64,000 nucleotides of DNA from Portulaca oleracea (taxonomy: Eukaryota; Streptophyta; Magnoliopsida; Caryophyllales; Portulacaceae): assembly GCA_029582165.1 (NCBI GenBank), contig CM055881.1, positions 24,471,594 to 24,535,593 on the forward strand, read 5' to 3'. A model generated the notes under the pieces. The model did not search any database, was not told the DNA's origin, and saw only the letters and a program-made list of their open reading frames with translations. Shown here one piece after another: positions 35,490 to 46,153 of the stretch (the first letter of the stretch is position 1; each line of letters begins with the position of its first letter). The translations under genes and the position numbers were made by a program.

Positions 35490-35790
35490 TGTCTCGCCCG
35501 AGTCAGCAAGCGTCGTACCCGTGACTCCGTTCTGCCGCGCCAGCACCGCCAAGCATAAGCCGTCGCGCCCGTTACCAAACAGGTCGCGCCCGCGACCTGA
35601 TGCTGAGAGACGAAAGGACCAGCGAACAGACTTGGGTCGCTCCCGTGATCCATTTTGTCACGCCTGTGACATTACCAGTTCGCGCCCGCGACAATAGGGA
35701 TAGTGCCCGCGACATCTGGGTGAGGCTGACGGATGCAAACGGGGCAGTGGGGCGTCACGCCCGTGACGCTGAGGGTCGTGCCCGCGACCA
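35490..35790. repeat. GTCGCG-N-CGCGAC palindrome cluster upstream of the LTR TATA box
   Basis: About ten variants of gtcgcgcccgcgac / gtcacgcccgtgac lie within 300 bp, ending about 75 bp before the TATA box. The inverted copy holds the same cluster at about 52435-52720. The solo LTR at 14615 has an analogous cluster. Confidence 0.8.
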
Positions 35791-35863
35791 GCCCAGTTCT
35801 GCGGAAAATTGCGCGGGCTGCTGTGTTATTAATATAGGGTTTGGGTTGTATTTTTCCTTCTTC

Positions 35864-35871
35864 TATAAATA
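35864..35871 (+). promoter_or_regulatory. LTR TATA box
   Basis: TATAAATA lies just downstream of the palindrome cluster and is followed by a T-rich leader. It is mirrored at about 52358-52366 in the inverted LTR. Confidence 0.65.
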
Positions 35872-36124
35872 CCCCAATGTAATTCAGACCTAACAGCTTA
35901 TCTTAGCTTATCTTTTTTTAAGTAGTTTTAGTAGATTAGGAGTAGGATTAGAGTAGATTTAATTACTTTCCTTTAATTGCTTTCTTTAATCTTTCTTTAA
36001 GCTTTCACTTGTTTTTCAAGTTTTCTTCATTGTTCTTCAAGGTTTCTTACAATTTGTATTCAAACTTTGTTCAAGCTTTCTTCATTTAAGCATTCTCCAT
36101 TAAAGTTTACAAGCTTTCTCTCTC

Positions 36125-36164
<40 letters not shown>

Positions 36165-36630
36165 AATCTCCATTGTTGACTTGTTTTCCAAGCTTTCTAG
36201 TGATAGTCACACCCAATCCACTTTTAGTGAGGAGGAGGGAGGGTTACCAATTCTTCTTCTAATGAGAATTTGGGGATCCTTGGTAATCCAATCCACAATT
36301 TCTTATTTGTTCGGGGGAAATCCAAGTGTAGATTGAAGATTAGTGAAGATTGTGGTCATCAACGGTATAATTTCTTTTCCCTAATTTCATTGTTCATTCT
36401 AGTTCTTCATTCATGCTTTTAATTGCTTTCTAATTTCATGCTTTATTTGATTTGATGCTTTCTTGATTATGCATGTCTAGATTAGTTTTAATAGCTTTAT
36501 TTACATAATTTACCGCTTTCCGCAATTGAGAAAAACTCCAAACACAAACCGATTCCCTTGTAAAGCCTAACACCCATCCTCGTGGATCGACAACCCTTAC
36601 CTCAAAACCACAAAAATTACAACCGAACAA

Positions 36631-36648
36631 TGGCGCCGTTGCCGGGGA
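36631..36648 (+). promoter_or_regulatory. Primer-binding site, tRNA-Asp type
   Basis: TGGCGCCGTTGCCGGGGA lies one base after the LTR. This is the well-known PBS of Athila/Tat elements. Confidence 0.95.
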
Positions 36649-36735
36649 TGACATTATTTGGTAGATTAGGCTATTGGTTTGTGTGTACATAGTTTATTGC
36701 TTTCTTGATTATGCTAGAAAAATGTAGCACAAAAA

Positions 36736-36844
36736 TTTGAGTATCGAAAAAAAAAACAGAAAAAAATAAATAGAAAAAAAGAGAGTTAGGGATAGTCCCC
36801 AATTCCCCCAATTTGAGCATAAAATATTTTGGAGGTATTTTGCT
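36736..36844 (+). pseudogene. Start of the Athila/Tat-like gag-like frame, cut by Tekay-1
   Basis: The frame that reads DSPQFPQFEHKIFWRYFA is open up to the Tekay-1 insertion. Across the ttgct TSD it continues directly with RLHDYRAQCELYG at 49418. The true start codon is not clear. The coding was intact before Tekay-1 landed. Confidence 0.6.
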
Positions 36845-37176
36845 TGTAAAACCCCGAAAAAATCCAACGATGTTGACCGTGACGTCAGGTTGACTTCGTT
36901 ATTTATCGTTGTTCGTAATGTGTTTATTTATGCTAACGCTTGAGCTCGTAGGACCGTCGAGGGACTAACAAGGGTAGAATAGTAATTTTCGTAGGTTAAT
37001 ATTATTATGTGGTTAATTACGTGAATATTATTTGTTATGTGATTGTATGTTTATTAAAAATAAATTTATTACTATTATTAGAATTATTAGGTTTAGAAAA
37101 CAAAATTCAGTTTTTTTTTGCTAATTGGGTTGGGTTAGGATTAGTTGGGTTAATTGGGCCTAATTATGTGGGTAGT

Positions 37177-37183
37177 ATAAAAC
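37177..37183 (+). promoter_or_regulatory. Tekay-1 LTR TATA box
   Basis: TATAAAA lies about 330 bp into the LTR, conserved in the 3' LTR at 46473-46479. It is followed by several AAACCCTAA words near 37203 and 37787-37812. Confidence 0.6.
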
Positions 37184-39504
37184 CCCCCTAAACCCTCCTC
37201 TCAAACCCTAAACCTAATCTCCCTCCTCAAACCCTAGCCCTCTCTCTCTCCCTCTCCCGCCTCTGTCACCGCCAGCCGGCCATTCTTGCCGTGAAATGCA
37301 CCGAACCACCCACCCTCCCTCTCTCCCTTTCTCTTTCTTCTTCCTCCTCTCTTCCTCCCTCTCCTTCTCTCGCCCCTGCCTTCGCTTCGCACCACCACCG
37401 GACGCATCGCCACCGACGCCACCAGGGCTGTCGTCGCCGCCGTCGCAGACCACCGCAACCACCGGTAACCACCGCGCCTTCCCTCTTTTCTCTCTCTTTC
37501 TCTCTTTTTCTCCCTTGCGCTAACTCCGCTCGTTTCGCCGCCCTCGTCGCCGGCCGCCACGTCCATCGTCGTCGCCGTCGCTGCCCGACCACCAGACGAC
37601 CGTCACACCGCCGCCCTAACGCCACCAGCGCCGCCACAGTCGAAGGAGAAACCCCGAACTTGCCGCTGCTGTTGCTCGGAATTTCGACGTCGACCACCCC
37701 CCTCTGACGACCCCCGTCGACTCCCGCCGACGCATACGACCCGCACCCCTCTCCGGCGCCGCCCGTCGCGTCGCGGAGCGACCTAAAACCCTAACCTACG
37801 TAAACCCTAACCCTATCTGATTCAAATTCTTGATTTTCTTTTCTTTTTCCTTTTTATTTTCTTGTTTTTATTTTTAATAATCTGATTTAATTGTAATTAT
37901 TATTATTGTTATTACTATTCTGTTTTTATAATTATTGCATTATTAGTATTGTAATTAGGTAATTAATTGTAATAATTTTCTTGTTGTAATTATGTAATTG
38001 TTATGTGTAAGTTCTTAATTGTTATATGTAATTTGTTTAAATTGTTAATTGTAATTTTATGATGAAAATTGTAATTAGATTAGGTTGTAATAGTTGATTA
38101 TTAGGTTTAAGAGTAGTTCTTTAATGTTCTTTATTTTCTTTACATAAATCATTAAACCACAATGTTATTGTATGTACGAACTTGGAAATTCATTACTTAG
38201 GTTATTTTCTTGAAAATCTTGGTTTATGGTTACAAACTTATAACTAATTTTGTGTGGTTAAATTCTTGAAATCTTATTAAGTGTTTTATGTTTTAAGAAA
38301 GTTATTTTCTTTTGTGACTTAAAGGTTTTTAATTAAAGTTGGTTAAGGTGTTTCATGTTTTTAAATTAAAGTGTAGCCCTACAAGTTTTAAATGTTGGAC
38401 CTAAGATAAGTTGAACCTTAGATATAAGACCCTAAGTATTGTTTTGAGTCCCAATTAGAACCCCGGACCGTTTGGTAAAAGTTAGAACCGAAATAACAAA
38501 TTAATTGAATTCCGTTAACGGGACAGTTTTGATAGTGTCTAAAGATCGGGTTGCCACGACTAGTATAGATGTCTTTTGACCAAGTCCTTTTTACTGGAAG
38601 TTCCTTTAAGTGTTAGGAACCATAGGAATTTTACGGATCGAACGTTTGACTTGTATAACCCGAGTTATAGCCGTTTTACTAAAACCTGTCAGTTCTGGAC
38701 CAATTAGAAAGATGGAAGTTTTTGAAGTCCTTCGGGACTGAGTTGGGCCTAGTTGTCAACATGAAAGTTTTAGGAGACATTCTGAGGTTTCCGAAAAGTC
38801 CAGAACCAGACCCGTAGGATGCCGGGAAGTTGCTTTATGAACCGTTTTGTGTAAGCGTTATATTCTGTCCCTGCTTGTCTTTATGCATGTAAATTGTTGA
38901 TTAAATTTCTATGCATGCTTCGTCTTATATTTCCTAAGTGTACTAAGTGCAATCTTTTAATTGATAGGAACCTAAGTGTTCCTAGGGGATGGGTTAGATA
39001 GTTGGTAGTTAATACTAACTTCGTTAGAACGCGTTTTGATTAGATAATTACTTTTATTCTAGGCCCGAGTTAGTGCGAGACGTTAGTGAGCTCAAGTGTG
39101 CCTTTCGTTACTACTATCTTGTGAAGTATTCAGGTAATTGTCTATGCTCTAATCCCCACCGGGATGCTCTTTAAATGTGTTTGATGTTTTATAATCTATT
39201 TTGAGAATTGCATCCCGAAAGGGGACTTTTGTGGAAATACGACCATCTGTTTTGATAATCTTTTTGATTCGTTTGTGATCTTGGTTTATTTGAGTTGAGA
39301 AATTGGATGGTCTTTTATTCGAAGTTTTGTTAATGGTTTTGATAACTTGGGATGGTTTGACTTGAGAGTTGTGAGTCGAGTTTGAATACTGTTAAATAAT
39401 TCAAGTGGAAACGTTAAGCGGGTTTCGGGGGATAACCTGTTGTGCAGGTGTAACAACCTGCAGGGTTATGGACCAGGAGATCAGGGCTTCCTTCCCTGAT
39501 ATAG

Positions 39505-39655
39505 GATAGTATTTTGATGCCTTTGGTAGGCGATGTTCTTGATGCCTTTGGTAGGCGATGTCTATGCCTTTGGTAGGCGATGTTCTTGATGCCTTTGGTA
39601 GGCAATGTTTATGCCTTTGGTAGGCGATGTTCTTGATGCCTTTGGTAGGCGATGT
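39505..39655. repeat. Minisatellite in Tekay-1 LTR (unit gatgcctttggtaggc...)
   Basis: About six copies of a 17-25-bp unit gatgcctttggtaggcgatg occur. The same array recurs in the 3' LTR at about 48795-48944. It has no spacers of CRISPR type. Confidence 0.9.
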
Positions 39656-40131
39656 TACTTTAAGGGATTTGGTATCCCGCCCGCAAATTAAAATATGGAT
39701 TGGATGGGTTGAGGAAAACAGTTAAGGGTTAAAGGTTTGTAAAACGTTTGATTTGACCCCTCTCCCCAAAATGAATTGAAATGAACTTAAACTGTTTTAA
39801 ACGTTAGGGGTAGACATTATTGAGATTTCCCCCTCGTTTTCTGAAATGTTTTGATTTCAGGTGAAGATCTAAATGCTGGGGACGGGAGTTAGAAGTGAGG
39901 ACGACGAGTCTAGAAGTCCTTGAACCTTTTATTTTGTTTTCGTTATGAATTCTTAAAGTTTGTTGAGTTGTTAGTAGTTGTGGTTAGCAGACAGTTGTGT
40001 TTTCCTTTCTCGCCTTGTATTCCTTCGGATACGCGGTGGCAAACTAAATTTGAAGTCTTCCGCTAAGTTTTGTCTGTTAACGTTAGTTTGACTTTGACTT
40101 TCTATAATTGAATTTCCGGGGCGTTACAGAA

Positions 40132-40143
40132 TGGTATCAGAGC
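40132..40143 (+). promoter_or_regulatory. Primer-binding site, tRNA-iMet
   Basis: TGGTATCAGAGC lies three bases after the 5' LTR of Tekay-1. Confidence 0.95.
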
Positions 40144-40317
40144 TCTGGGTTGCGACCTAGTAGCTCCTCAGAGTCCTTTAGGTTTAGGTGGACCCTAGGA
40201 AGCTAAGTTCGGAGTGATGAGCGTAGGATGGGGGAAAATGGTTTCATGCTTTCCCTAAATATTTCATTGTGATTATATCATCAGTATTTTATGTGTAATG
40301 TGTTCTAACCTTGTAGG

Positions 40318-40980
40318 ATGGCACAACGCACACACTGTCACCAGCACCCTACGCCGTGCTTTCACCGTTACACACCCATTCCTCCTGGTGGGTATTTGGG
40401 AACCCACATGCTGAACTTTTACGACGAGATCGAACGGTACACCAAGGATGTTCCGAACTCCTGCTTGCGTGACAACGAGGAAGCCCAGGCTAACGCTTTC
40501 CTGCTCACTCTGCGAGACGATCCCTGGTGGGGCCATGCTGTGTTGTCATTACTGCCACCCCTGCTTCCGGAGGAGAGGTACCCACACCCGTGCTGTTGGT
40601 GTCAGAGGTACCGGGTGGAGTCGGAGCATCGAATCCCGGGGGTCTTTTCTAAGATAGCTCGGATTGGGATGCGCCGAGTAGAGAGGGTCCAGGTGAACCC
40701 AGCCCCCGCACCAGCTGAGGATCATGAGGATGACCCTGAAGAAGATCCGGAGGAGGACCCCGCCGAGGACAGCGTCCAGGTTTCTGAGCCCGAGGTAACC
40801 TCAAGGGTCACGGCTGCACCCGCCGTTGAGTCCGAGCACGATATTCCACCCGAGGAGGAGGATGAGATGGACCGGGGAACAGGAGAAGACCCCGAGGAGG
40901 GCTCGGGGGATGAGACGAGTGATCCTGAGTGGACTCCAGTCTCAGCAAGGAAGGATCCTCGATGCAGGAGAATCATCTAA
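40318..40980 (+). CDS. Pre-gag accessory ORF of Tekay-1, function unknown
   Basis: This intact 220-residue frame lies between PBS and gag, where standard Tekay/Del elements are usually described with only leader sequence. The N-terminal third has Cys/His residues (HCHQHPTPCF) and an IPPGG motif near residue 22. The middle has LTLRDDPWW near residue 63 and HPCCWC near residue 90. From about residue 130 it becomes very acidic with EEDP repeats and ends in DPEWTP then a basic tail. Tekay-2 has a broken counterpart at 56737-57426 with the same motif order. I do not know its role. Confidence 0.75.
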   Translation: MAQRTHCHQHPTPCFHRYTPIPPGGYLGTHMLNFYDEIERYTKDVPNSCLRDNEEAQANAFLLTLRDDPWWGHAVLSLLPPLLPEERYPHPCCWCQRYRVESEHRIPGVFSKIARIGMRRVERVQVNPAPAPAEDHEDDPEEDPEEDPAEDSVQVSEPEVTSRVTAAPAVESEHDIPPEEEDEMDRGTGEDPEEGSGDETSDPEWTPVSARKDPRCRRII

Positions 40981-41319
40981 GTGGGATGGCTGTTATGTGT
41001 TGAGTGCTGTTGTATAGTTGTTGTGTTGATACTTTGTTAAAACTGTGATATAATCTGAATATGGATTCGTTGCTTCTTTTGGAAATATTGTACATGATTA
41101 CATTGATACATAAGAAATATTGTTGTGTAACCTTTTAATATGTGATAAGAATTCATGAAATAAACTGTTGGCATAAGAAATTACTCGGTAGAATAGAATT
41201 ACGTTCTCGTATTGTTTAGCCCCCTATGAGAAGACCGGGCCAAGTAGCTACCTTTAGCATAATGTTGAGTTTATGGATTGGAATCCTTTAAGTAGACTAA
41301 ATCGACCCTTTGAACCAGG
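40981..41319 (+). other. Spacer between pre-gag ORF and gag
   Basis: The spacer is non-coding and AT-rich with no recognised motif. It could hold a splice acceptor or a reinitiation leader for gag, but I cannot show one. Confidence 0.5.
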
Positions 41320-41787
41320 ATGTCGGATATGAATGGGTCTCACGCCAATAACGGGAACCGGGAGCGCCCGCCAGCTGTGGCCGAATCGCGCCCTCAAACT
41401 GCAATTGAGCTGCGCCAACGCCTGGCTCAAATAATACCAGGGTCGAGTACAGCAACACCGGGGAACGACTTTGCTAGCATGCTAATGATTGAGATGCTCG
41501 GCAAGCACGAGGACCTACTAAGGAAAGTGGTGGATCGACAGGGAGGAGGGAGGGAAGATGACCCCTCCGCTCTTCTCCAAAGGTTCAACAGCTTCAACCC
41601 GCCCACTTACACAGGGGTAGCTGACCCCAAGGTCTTTGAAGATTGGATTAGGGAAATTGAGAAGATTTTCGACACCACACACTGTCCTGAGGAGTTAAGG
41701 GTGGACTTTGCTGCTTACCACCTGAAGGAAGAGGCCGACTTGTGGTGGGCCAGTGTGAAGGAAATAAGGACTGAACCGGGTTATTGA
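41320..41787 (+). CDS. gag: Tekay-1 gag, N-terminal part
   Basis: The first ATG of the gag frame gives 155 residues. It contains the retrotransposon gag opening (LLQRFNSFNPPTY, then DWIREIEKIFD, then AYHLKEEADLWW). The frame stops just after PGY. The same protein continues in the next frame at 41784 with [13 protein letters not shown], so this is one gag split by a single-base frame break in a TGG-like context. Confidence 0.9.
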   Translation: MSDMNGSHANNGNRERPPAVAESRPQTAIELRQRLAQIIPGSSTATPGNDFASMLMIEMLGKHEDLLRKVVDRQGGGREDDPSALLQRFNSFNPPTYTGVADPKVFEDWIREIEKIFDTTHCPEELRVDFAAYHLKEEADLWWASVKEIRTEPGY

Positions 41788-43247
41788 ACCGTTTCAAGAT
41801 CGTGCTAAGGGACCGCTTTTACCCAATTTCTCTCCAGAAGGCAAAAGAAAAGGAGTTCATGAATCTGCGTCAAGGGGAAACTAGTGTGCTTGCCTACTCT
41901 GCAAAGTTCACTGAACTATCTCGTTTTGCATCTGCCTTGGTAGCCACTGAACAACTAAGAATGGACCGCTTCTGGGATGGACTGAATTGTAGGATTCAGG
42001 ATCGCATGTCATCGCAAGAGTTCACGTCTTACCAGAATATGCTGAACGTTGCCCTCACTGTAGAAAGGGTGATGCATGACATGGAACGACAGCTGGGCAT
42101 ACAAGGGCAAAAGAGGAAGGAACCACCCCGCTTCAACCCACCTCAACATTTTCAGGAGAAGAGGTTCCGCCCTAGCAACTGGCAGGGAAATCAGTCTTCG
42201 GGGCGTAAGCCGTCGGATGCTCCAATCTGCAAGGTTTGTGGTCGACCAGGCCATTATCCACGGGATTGTAGAGTAAGGAACGTGCGAGGAGGATGTTTCA
42301 ACTGCGGAAGTTTCCAACATCAGGTACGTCAGTGCCCTCAGCAGCCAACAGGGGGCCGAAATGGAGGGAATAATGGAAACAGTGGGAATAACGGCAATTG
42401 GAGAGCCCCGCAGACGACATATCAAAACCGGGGTGGCTATAATGGGAACCAAAGGCCACAACAGCAAAACCAAGGTGGATCTGGTGGAAATCAGAATAAC
42501 CAAGGGAGGCCAGCAAACCCGCCTCGTCCGCAACAGCAACCGCCACGCAACGGAGGAGGACGAGTATACGTAATGAGGAAAGAAGAGGCTGAGAATGAAG
42601 CAGATGTTGTGACGGGTACCTTCTCTCTCCACCTCTACACTATATCTGTTTTGTTTGATTCTGGTGCTAGTCATTCTTTTGTTGGACGAGCTATAGTAGA
42701 GAAGGCTAAGATGAAATCCTCGGGGAATAGTAAGCCTATGTCGGTAACCCTACCTACAGGGGATACCATTAGTTGTGGAGAGTTATATGGTGGATGCCCT
42801 ATAGTGATAGCAGGACAGGAGTTTGAGGCTGACTTTTATATGTTTGACCTCATGGAGTTCGACGTCATTTTGGGGATGGACTGGTTAGCGAAATATAGAG
42901 CTCAGATAGACTGTTATAAGCAAAAGGTGACCTTAATGGGACCAAACGGAAAGAAGGTAGTGCATTGGAGTGATAGGCACCTTCATAGTGTACGGATCAT
43001 CTCTGCTCTCAGGGCTCAGAAGTTGTTAGGCCAAGGTTGTGAAGGGTTTCTATGCAACGTAATCGACACCAAGGCGGAGGAGCTAGCGATTGAGGATATC
43101 CCGGTAGTGCGGGAGTATCCTGATGTGTTTCCAGAGGAGATTCCGGGTCTGCCTCCAATCAGGGAGGTAGATTTCTGCATCGATTTGGAGCCCGGGGCCG
43201 CACCTGTTTCAAAAAGCCCCATATCGCATGGCGCCCGCAGAGCTTAA
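41784..43247 (+). CDS. gag-pol: Tekay-1 gag C-terminus, zinc knuckles and protease
   Basis: 487 residues. The rest of the gag domain ([12 protein letters not shown]) is followed by two CCHC knuckles at about residues 148 and 171 ([28 protein letters not shown]). A Gly/Asn/Gln-rich linker follows. Then comes the aspartic protease with [10 protein letters not shown] near residue 290 and [10 protein letters not shown] near 365. It ends at a frame break in an A-run near 43213. The RT frame starts at once downstream. Confidence 0.9.
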   Translation: MNRFKIVLRDRFYPISLQKAKEKEFMNLRQGETSVLAYSAKFTELSRFASALVATEQLRMDRFWDGLNCRIQDRMSSQEFTSYQNMLNVALTVERVMHDMERQLGIQGQKRKEPPRFNPPQHFQEKRFRPSNWQGNQSSGRKPSDAPICKVCGRPGHYPRDCRVRNVRGGCFNCGSFQHQVRQCPQQPTGGRNGGNNGNSGNNGNWRAPQTTYQNRGGYNGNQRPQQQNQGGSGGNQNNQGRPANPPRPQQQPPRNGGGRVYVMRKEEAENEADVVTGTFSLHLYTISVLFDSGASHSFVGRAIVEKAKMKSSGNSKPMSVTLPTGDTISCGELYGGCPIVIAGQEFEADFYMFDLMEFDVILGMDWLAKYRAQIDCYKQKVTLMGPNGKKVVHWSDRHLHSVRIISALRAQKLLGQGCEGFLCNVIDTKAEELAIEDIPVVREYPDVFPEEIPGLPPIREVDFCIDLEPGAAPVSKSPISHGARRA

Positions 43248-45276
43248 GGAGCTGAAGACTCAGCTGGATGAGCTGTTAGAAAAAGGATATATACGACCCA
43301 GCACGTCGCCATGGGGAGCACCTGTACTGTTCGTGAAGAAGAAGGATGGTAGCATGAGGTTGTGCATCGATTACCGGGAGTTGAACAAGATTATCGTCAA
43401 AAATCGTTATCCTTTACCTCGTATTGATGATCTTTTTGACCAGTTGCGAGGAGCAACAACGTTTTCTAAGATAGACCTGAGGTCAGGTTATCACCAGCTA
43501 CGAATTCGCGAGGAAGATATCTCTAAAACCGCATTCCGGACTCGGTATGGTCATTATGAGTTCGTGGTAATGCCTTTTGGGCTTACAAATGCCCCAGCCG
43601 CCTTCATGGATTTGATGAACAGAGTGTTCGAGCCGTTCCTGGATAAGTTTGTGGTAGTGTTCATCGACGACATATTAGTATACTCAGGAACACGGGAGGA
43701 GCATGCGAATCATCTGAGAGAAGTGTTGACAACTCTACGGAGCAACAAGCTTTATGCGAAGCTTAAGAAGTGTGAGTTTTGGCTGGAACAAGTAGCGTTC
43801 TTAGGACATGTGGTGTCTAAGGAAGGAGTGGCTGTAGACCCTCAAAAGGTGGAGGCCATCACCAAGTGGCCGACACCGAAGAATGCCACGGAGGTTAGGA
43901 GTTTTCTGGGTTTGGCAGGGTATTATAGGAAGTTCGTGCAAGATTTCTCGAAAATCGCCACCCCGTTAACCAATTTGACTCGGAAGTCAATAAAGTTCGC
44001 ATGGTCGGAAAAATGTGAACAAGCATTCCAGGAGCTGAAGAAGAGGCTTACCTCAGCCCCTATTCTTGCTTTACCTCAAGGGAGCGAAGGTTTTGTCATC
44101 TACAGTGACGCATCACATGGTGGACTAGGTTGTGTGCTCATGCAGGATGGGAAGGTAATTGCATATGCATCCAGACAACTGAAGACGCATGAGAAGAACT
44201 ACCCCACTCATGATCTGGAGTTGGCAGCAGTGGTTTTTGCACTAAAGATTTGGAGGCATTATCTGTACGGAGTGCACTGCGAGATATTCACAGACCATCA
44301 GAGTTTGAAGTACCTTTTCACGCAAAAGGAGCTGAACCTTAGGCAGACAAGATGGTTAGAGTTCCTGAAGGATTACGATGTGAATTTCCAATATCATCCC
44401 GGGAAGGCAAATGTAGTGGCTGATGCCCTGAGTAGAAGACCGTATCCTACTATGAACCACTTAATGACGATGCCGCACGAGTTGTGCAAGGAGTTTAGGA
44501 GATTGGAAATTAATGTGGTAACACCTGGGAGGAAAGCTGTTCTGAATGCTATGGAATTACAACCTACTCTAATGGAGGAGATCAAGAGGACCCAAGAACT
44601 GGACTTACAGCTTGTCAAGATACGGGAGGAAGTGTTGCAAGGGAAAGCCCCTGGCTTTGTGATCCACGAAGACGGTACATTACGGTTTCATAACCGCATC
44701 TGTGTACCCAATATGGAAGAACTGAAAAGGAGGATTCTAGAAGAGGGACACAATACACCATATTCAGTGCATCCAGGGGGAAATAAGTTGTACAAGGATC
44801 TTAAGCAGATGTTCTGGTGGAGTAATATGAAACAAGAAGTGGCAGACTTTGTGGCCAAGTGTCTTACTTGCCAGCGAGTCAAGGCAGAGCATCAACGACC
44901 AGCCGGACTACTACAACCGTTGGACGTCCCTGAGTGGAAATGGGATTCGATATCAATGGATTTTGTGATAGGTCTACCGAGGACCAGGCGGAAACACAAT
45001 GCAATATGGGTGATTGTAGATCGCTTGACCAAGTCAGCTCATTTCCTAGCCATCGCCAACAATTGGTCCCTAGATCAGCTAGCTCAAGCCTATGTAAGGG
45101 AGATTGTAAGGTTACACGGAGTACCCAGTTCTATAGTCTCGGACAGACACGATTTCACCGGTTTTGGAAAAAGTTACAAGAGGCGTTTGGCACAAAGCTC
45201 AAGTTCAGCACCGCTTTTCACCCAGCTACAGATGGGCAGACAGAGAGGACCATCCAAACCCTCGAGGATATGCTGA
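43228..45276 (+). CDS. pol: Tekay-1 reverse transcriptase, RNase H and integrase N-terminal half
   Basis: 682 residues. RT has [17 protein letters not shown] near residue 40 and the active site FIDDILVYS near 145. RNase H has [10 protein letters not shown] near 290, DLELAAV near 330 and [10 protein letters not shown] near 355. ADALSRRP closes it. Integrase begins with its HHCC zinc region ([22 protein letters not shown]) and the core has MDFVIGLP near 577 and IVSDR near 636. A frame break near 45145-45160 ends the useful frame. Confidence 0.92.
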   Translation: MAPAELKELKTQLDELLEKGYIRPSTSPWGAPVLFVKKKDGSMRLCIDYRELNKIIVKNRYPLPRIDDLFDQLRGATTFSKIDLRSGYHQLRIREEDISKTAFRTRYGHYEFVVMPFGLTNAPAAFMDLMNRVFEPFLDKFVVVFIDDILVYSGTREEHANHLREVLTTLRSNKLYAKLKKCEFWLEQVAFLGHVVSKEGVAVDPQKVEAITKWPTPKNATEVRSFLGLAGYYRKFVQDFSKIATPLTNLTRKSIKFAWSEKCEQAFQELKKRLTSAPILALPQGSEGFVIYSDASHGGLGCVLMQDGKVIAYASRQLKTHEKNYPTHDLELAAVVFALKIWRHYLYGVHCEIFTDHQSLKYLFTQKELNLRQTRWLEFLKDYDVNFQYHPGKANVVADALSRRPYPTMNHLMTMPHELCKEFRRLEINVVTPGRKAVLNAMELQPTLMEEIKRTQELDLQLVKIREEVLQGKAPGFVIHEDGTLRFHNRICVPNMEELKRRILEEGHNTPYSVHPGGNKLYKDLKQMFWWSNMKQEVADFVAKCLTCQRVKAEHQRPAGLLQPLDVPEWKWDSISMDFVIGLPRTRRKHNAIWVIVDRLTKSAHFLAIANNWSLDQLAQAYVREIVRLHGVPSSIVSDRHDFTGFGKSYKRRLAQSSSSAPLFTQLQMGRQRGPSKPSRIC

Positions 45277-45992
45277 GAGCATGCGCTTTAGATTTCAAGG
45301 ACTCGTGGGATGACGAGTTGACCCTCATTGAGTTCTCATACAACAACAGTTACCATGCTAGTATAGGGATGTCACCCTTCGAAGCCTTATATGGAAGGAG
45401 ATGTAGAACTCCCCTATGTTGGCAGGACATCGATGAAGCTCTAACGATTGGACCGGACCTAATACAGGCCACTACTCAGAAGGTTCGAATCATTCAAGAC
45501 AAGATGAAGGCAGCACAAAGTCGACAAAAGAGTTATGCTGACAAAAGAAGAAGACCCCTAGAGTTTGAAGTAGGGGAATATGTGTTTTTGCGGGTCTCAC
45601 CTACAAAGGGAGTTATGAGATTCGGCCAGTCGGGGAAGTTGACACCAAGGTTTATCGGGCCATACCAAATTTTGGAACGCATCGGAGAAGTCGCCTACAA
45701 GTTACAGCTGCCGGGAGAACTCCCCAGAGTGCATAATGTCTTTCATGTGTCACAACTCAGGAAATATGTTCCGGACCCGACCCATGTGATTGATCCCGAG
45801 CCGCTTCAGCTGCAAGAAGATCTGAGCTATGAAGAGCAACCGCTAGAGATACTAGACCGTAGAGAAAAGCAGCTTAGGAGGAAAGTAGTCCCTTTGGTAA
45901 AAGTGCGATGGGCGAATCATACTACAACAGAAGCAACCTGGGAAACAGAAGACGAAATGAGGAAGAAGTACCCTCACTTGTTCCAAGCCTAA
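45146..45992 (+). CDS. pol: Tekay-1 integrase C-terminal half and chromodomain
   Basis: This continues integrase in a second frame: [11 protein letters not shown] with the catalytic glutamate, [13 protein letters not shown], the GPY/F region ([11 protein letters not shown]) and [15 protein letters not shown]-terminal chromodomain follows ([30 protein letters not shown]) and ends HLFQA. The open frame starts further upstream (44934), but only the part from about 45146 is integrase. Chromodomains target chromoviruses to heterochromatin. Confidence 0.9.
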
Positions 45993-45998
45993 GGCGCG

Positions 45999-46153
45999 TC
46001 AAGTTTCGGGGACGAAACTTCTTTTAAGAAGGTAATGATGTAAAACCTCGAGTTTTGGGTAGGACGGAAACCGTTAGTCTTTACCGGACCGTTAGGCTTA
46101 AGTTTAAGTTTCGAGGACGAAACTTCTTTTAAGAAGGTAATGATGTAAAACCC
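45999..46153 (+). repeat. Duplicated polypurine tract and LTR start of Tekay-1
   Basis: A block of about 45 bp (gacgaaacttcttttaagaa, then ggtaatgatgtaaaacc) occurs twice, 105 bp apart. The first occurrence is followed by a different LTR-like start (tgtaaaacctcgagttttgg). The second leads into the actual 3' LTR at 46144. Confidence 0.85.

Larger units (their letters stand above)
35211..36629 (+). mobile_element. Left LTR of the Athila/Tat-like element
   Basis: It runs TGTTCGGT...ACCGAACA, perfect 8-bp inverted ends, over 1419 bp. A TATA box (TATAAATA) lies at 35864-35871. A (CT)n tract lies at about 36118-36163. Short frames in it are not genes. Confidence 0.9.
36845..40128 (+). mobile_element. 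5' LTR of Tekay-1
   Basis: It runs TGTAAAAC...GCGTTACA over 3284 bp. TATAAAA lies at 37177-37183, followed by AAACCCTAA telo-box-like words and a C/T-rich, CG-rich leader (37250-37780). That leader gives long frames on both strands, which I treat as shadows. A minisatellite lies at about 39505-39655. Confidence 0.95.

Noticed and set aside
37214..37707. Several overlapping long frames on both strands in the C/T- and CG-rich part of the Tekay-1 LTR, and the same at 46522-47020
   Set aside because: They arise from low-complexity, CG-rich LTR leader sequence, are not conserved in frame between the two LTRs, and have no domain.
39505..39655. Regular short repeats that might suggest a CRISPR array
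   Set aside because: The unit is a contiguous minisatellite without unique spacers, duplicated in both LTRs of a plant retrotransposon.
42009..42674. 221-residue minus-strand frame opposite Tekay-1 gag
   Set aside because: It is the antisense shadow of the gag zinc-knuckle and linker region; the sense frame has clear CCHC motifs.
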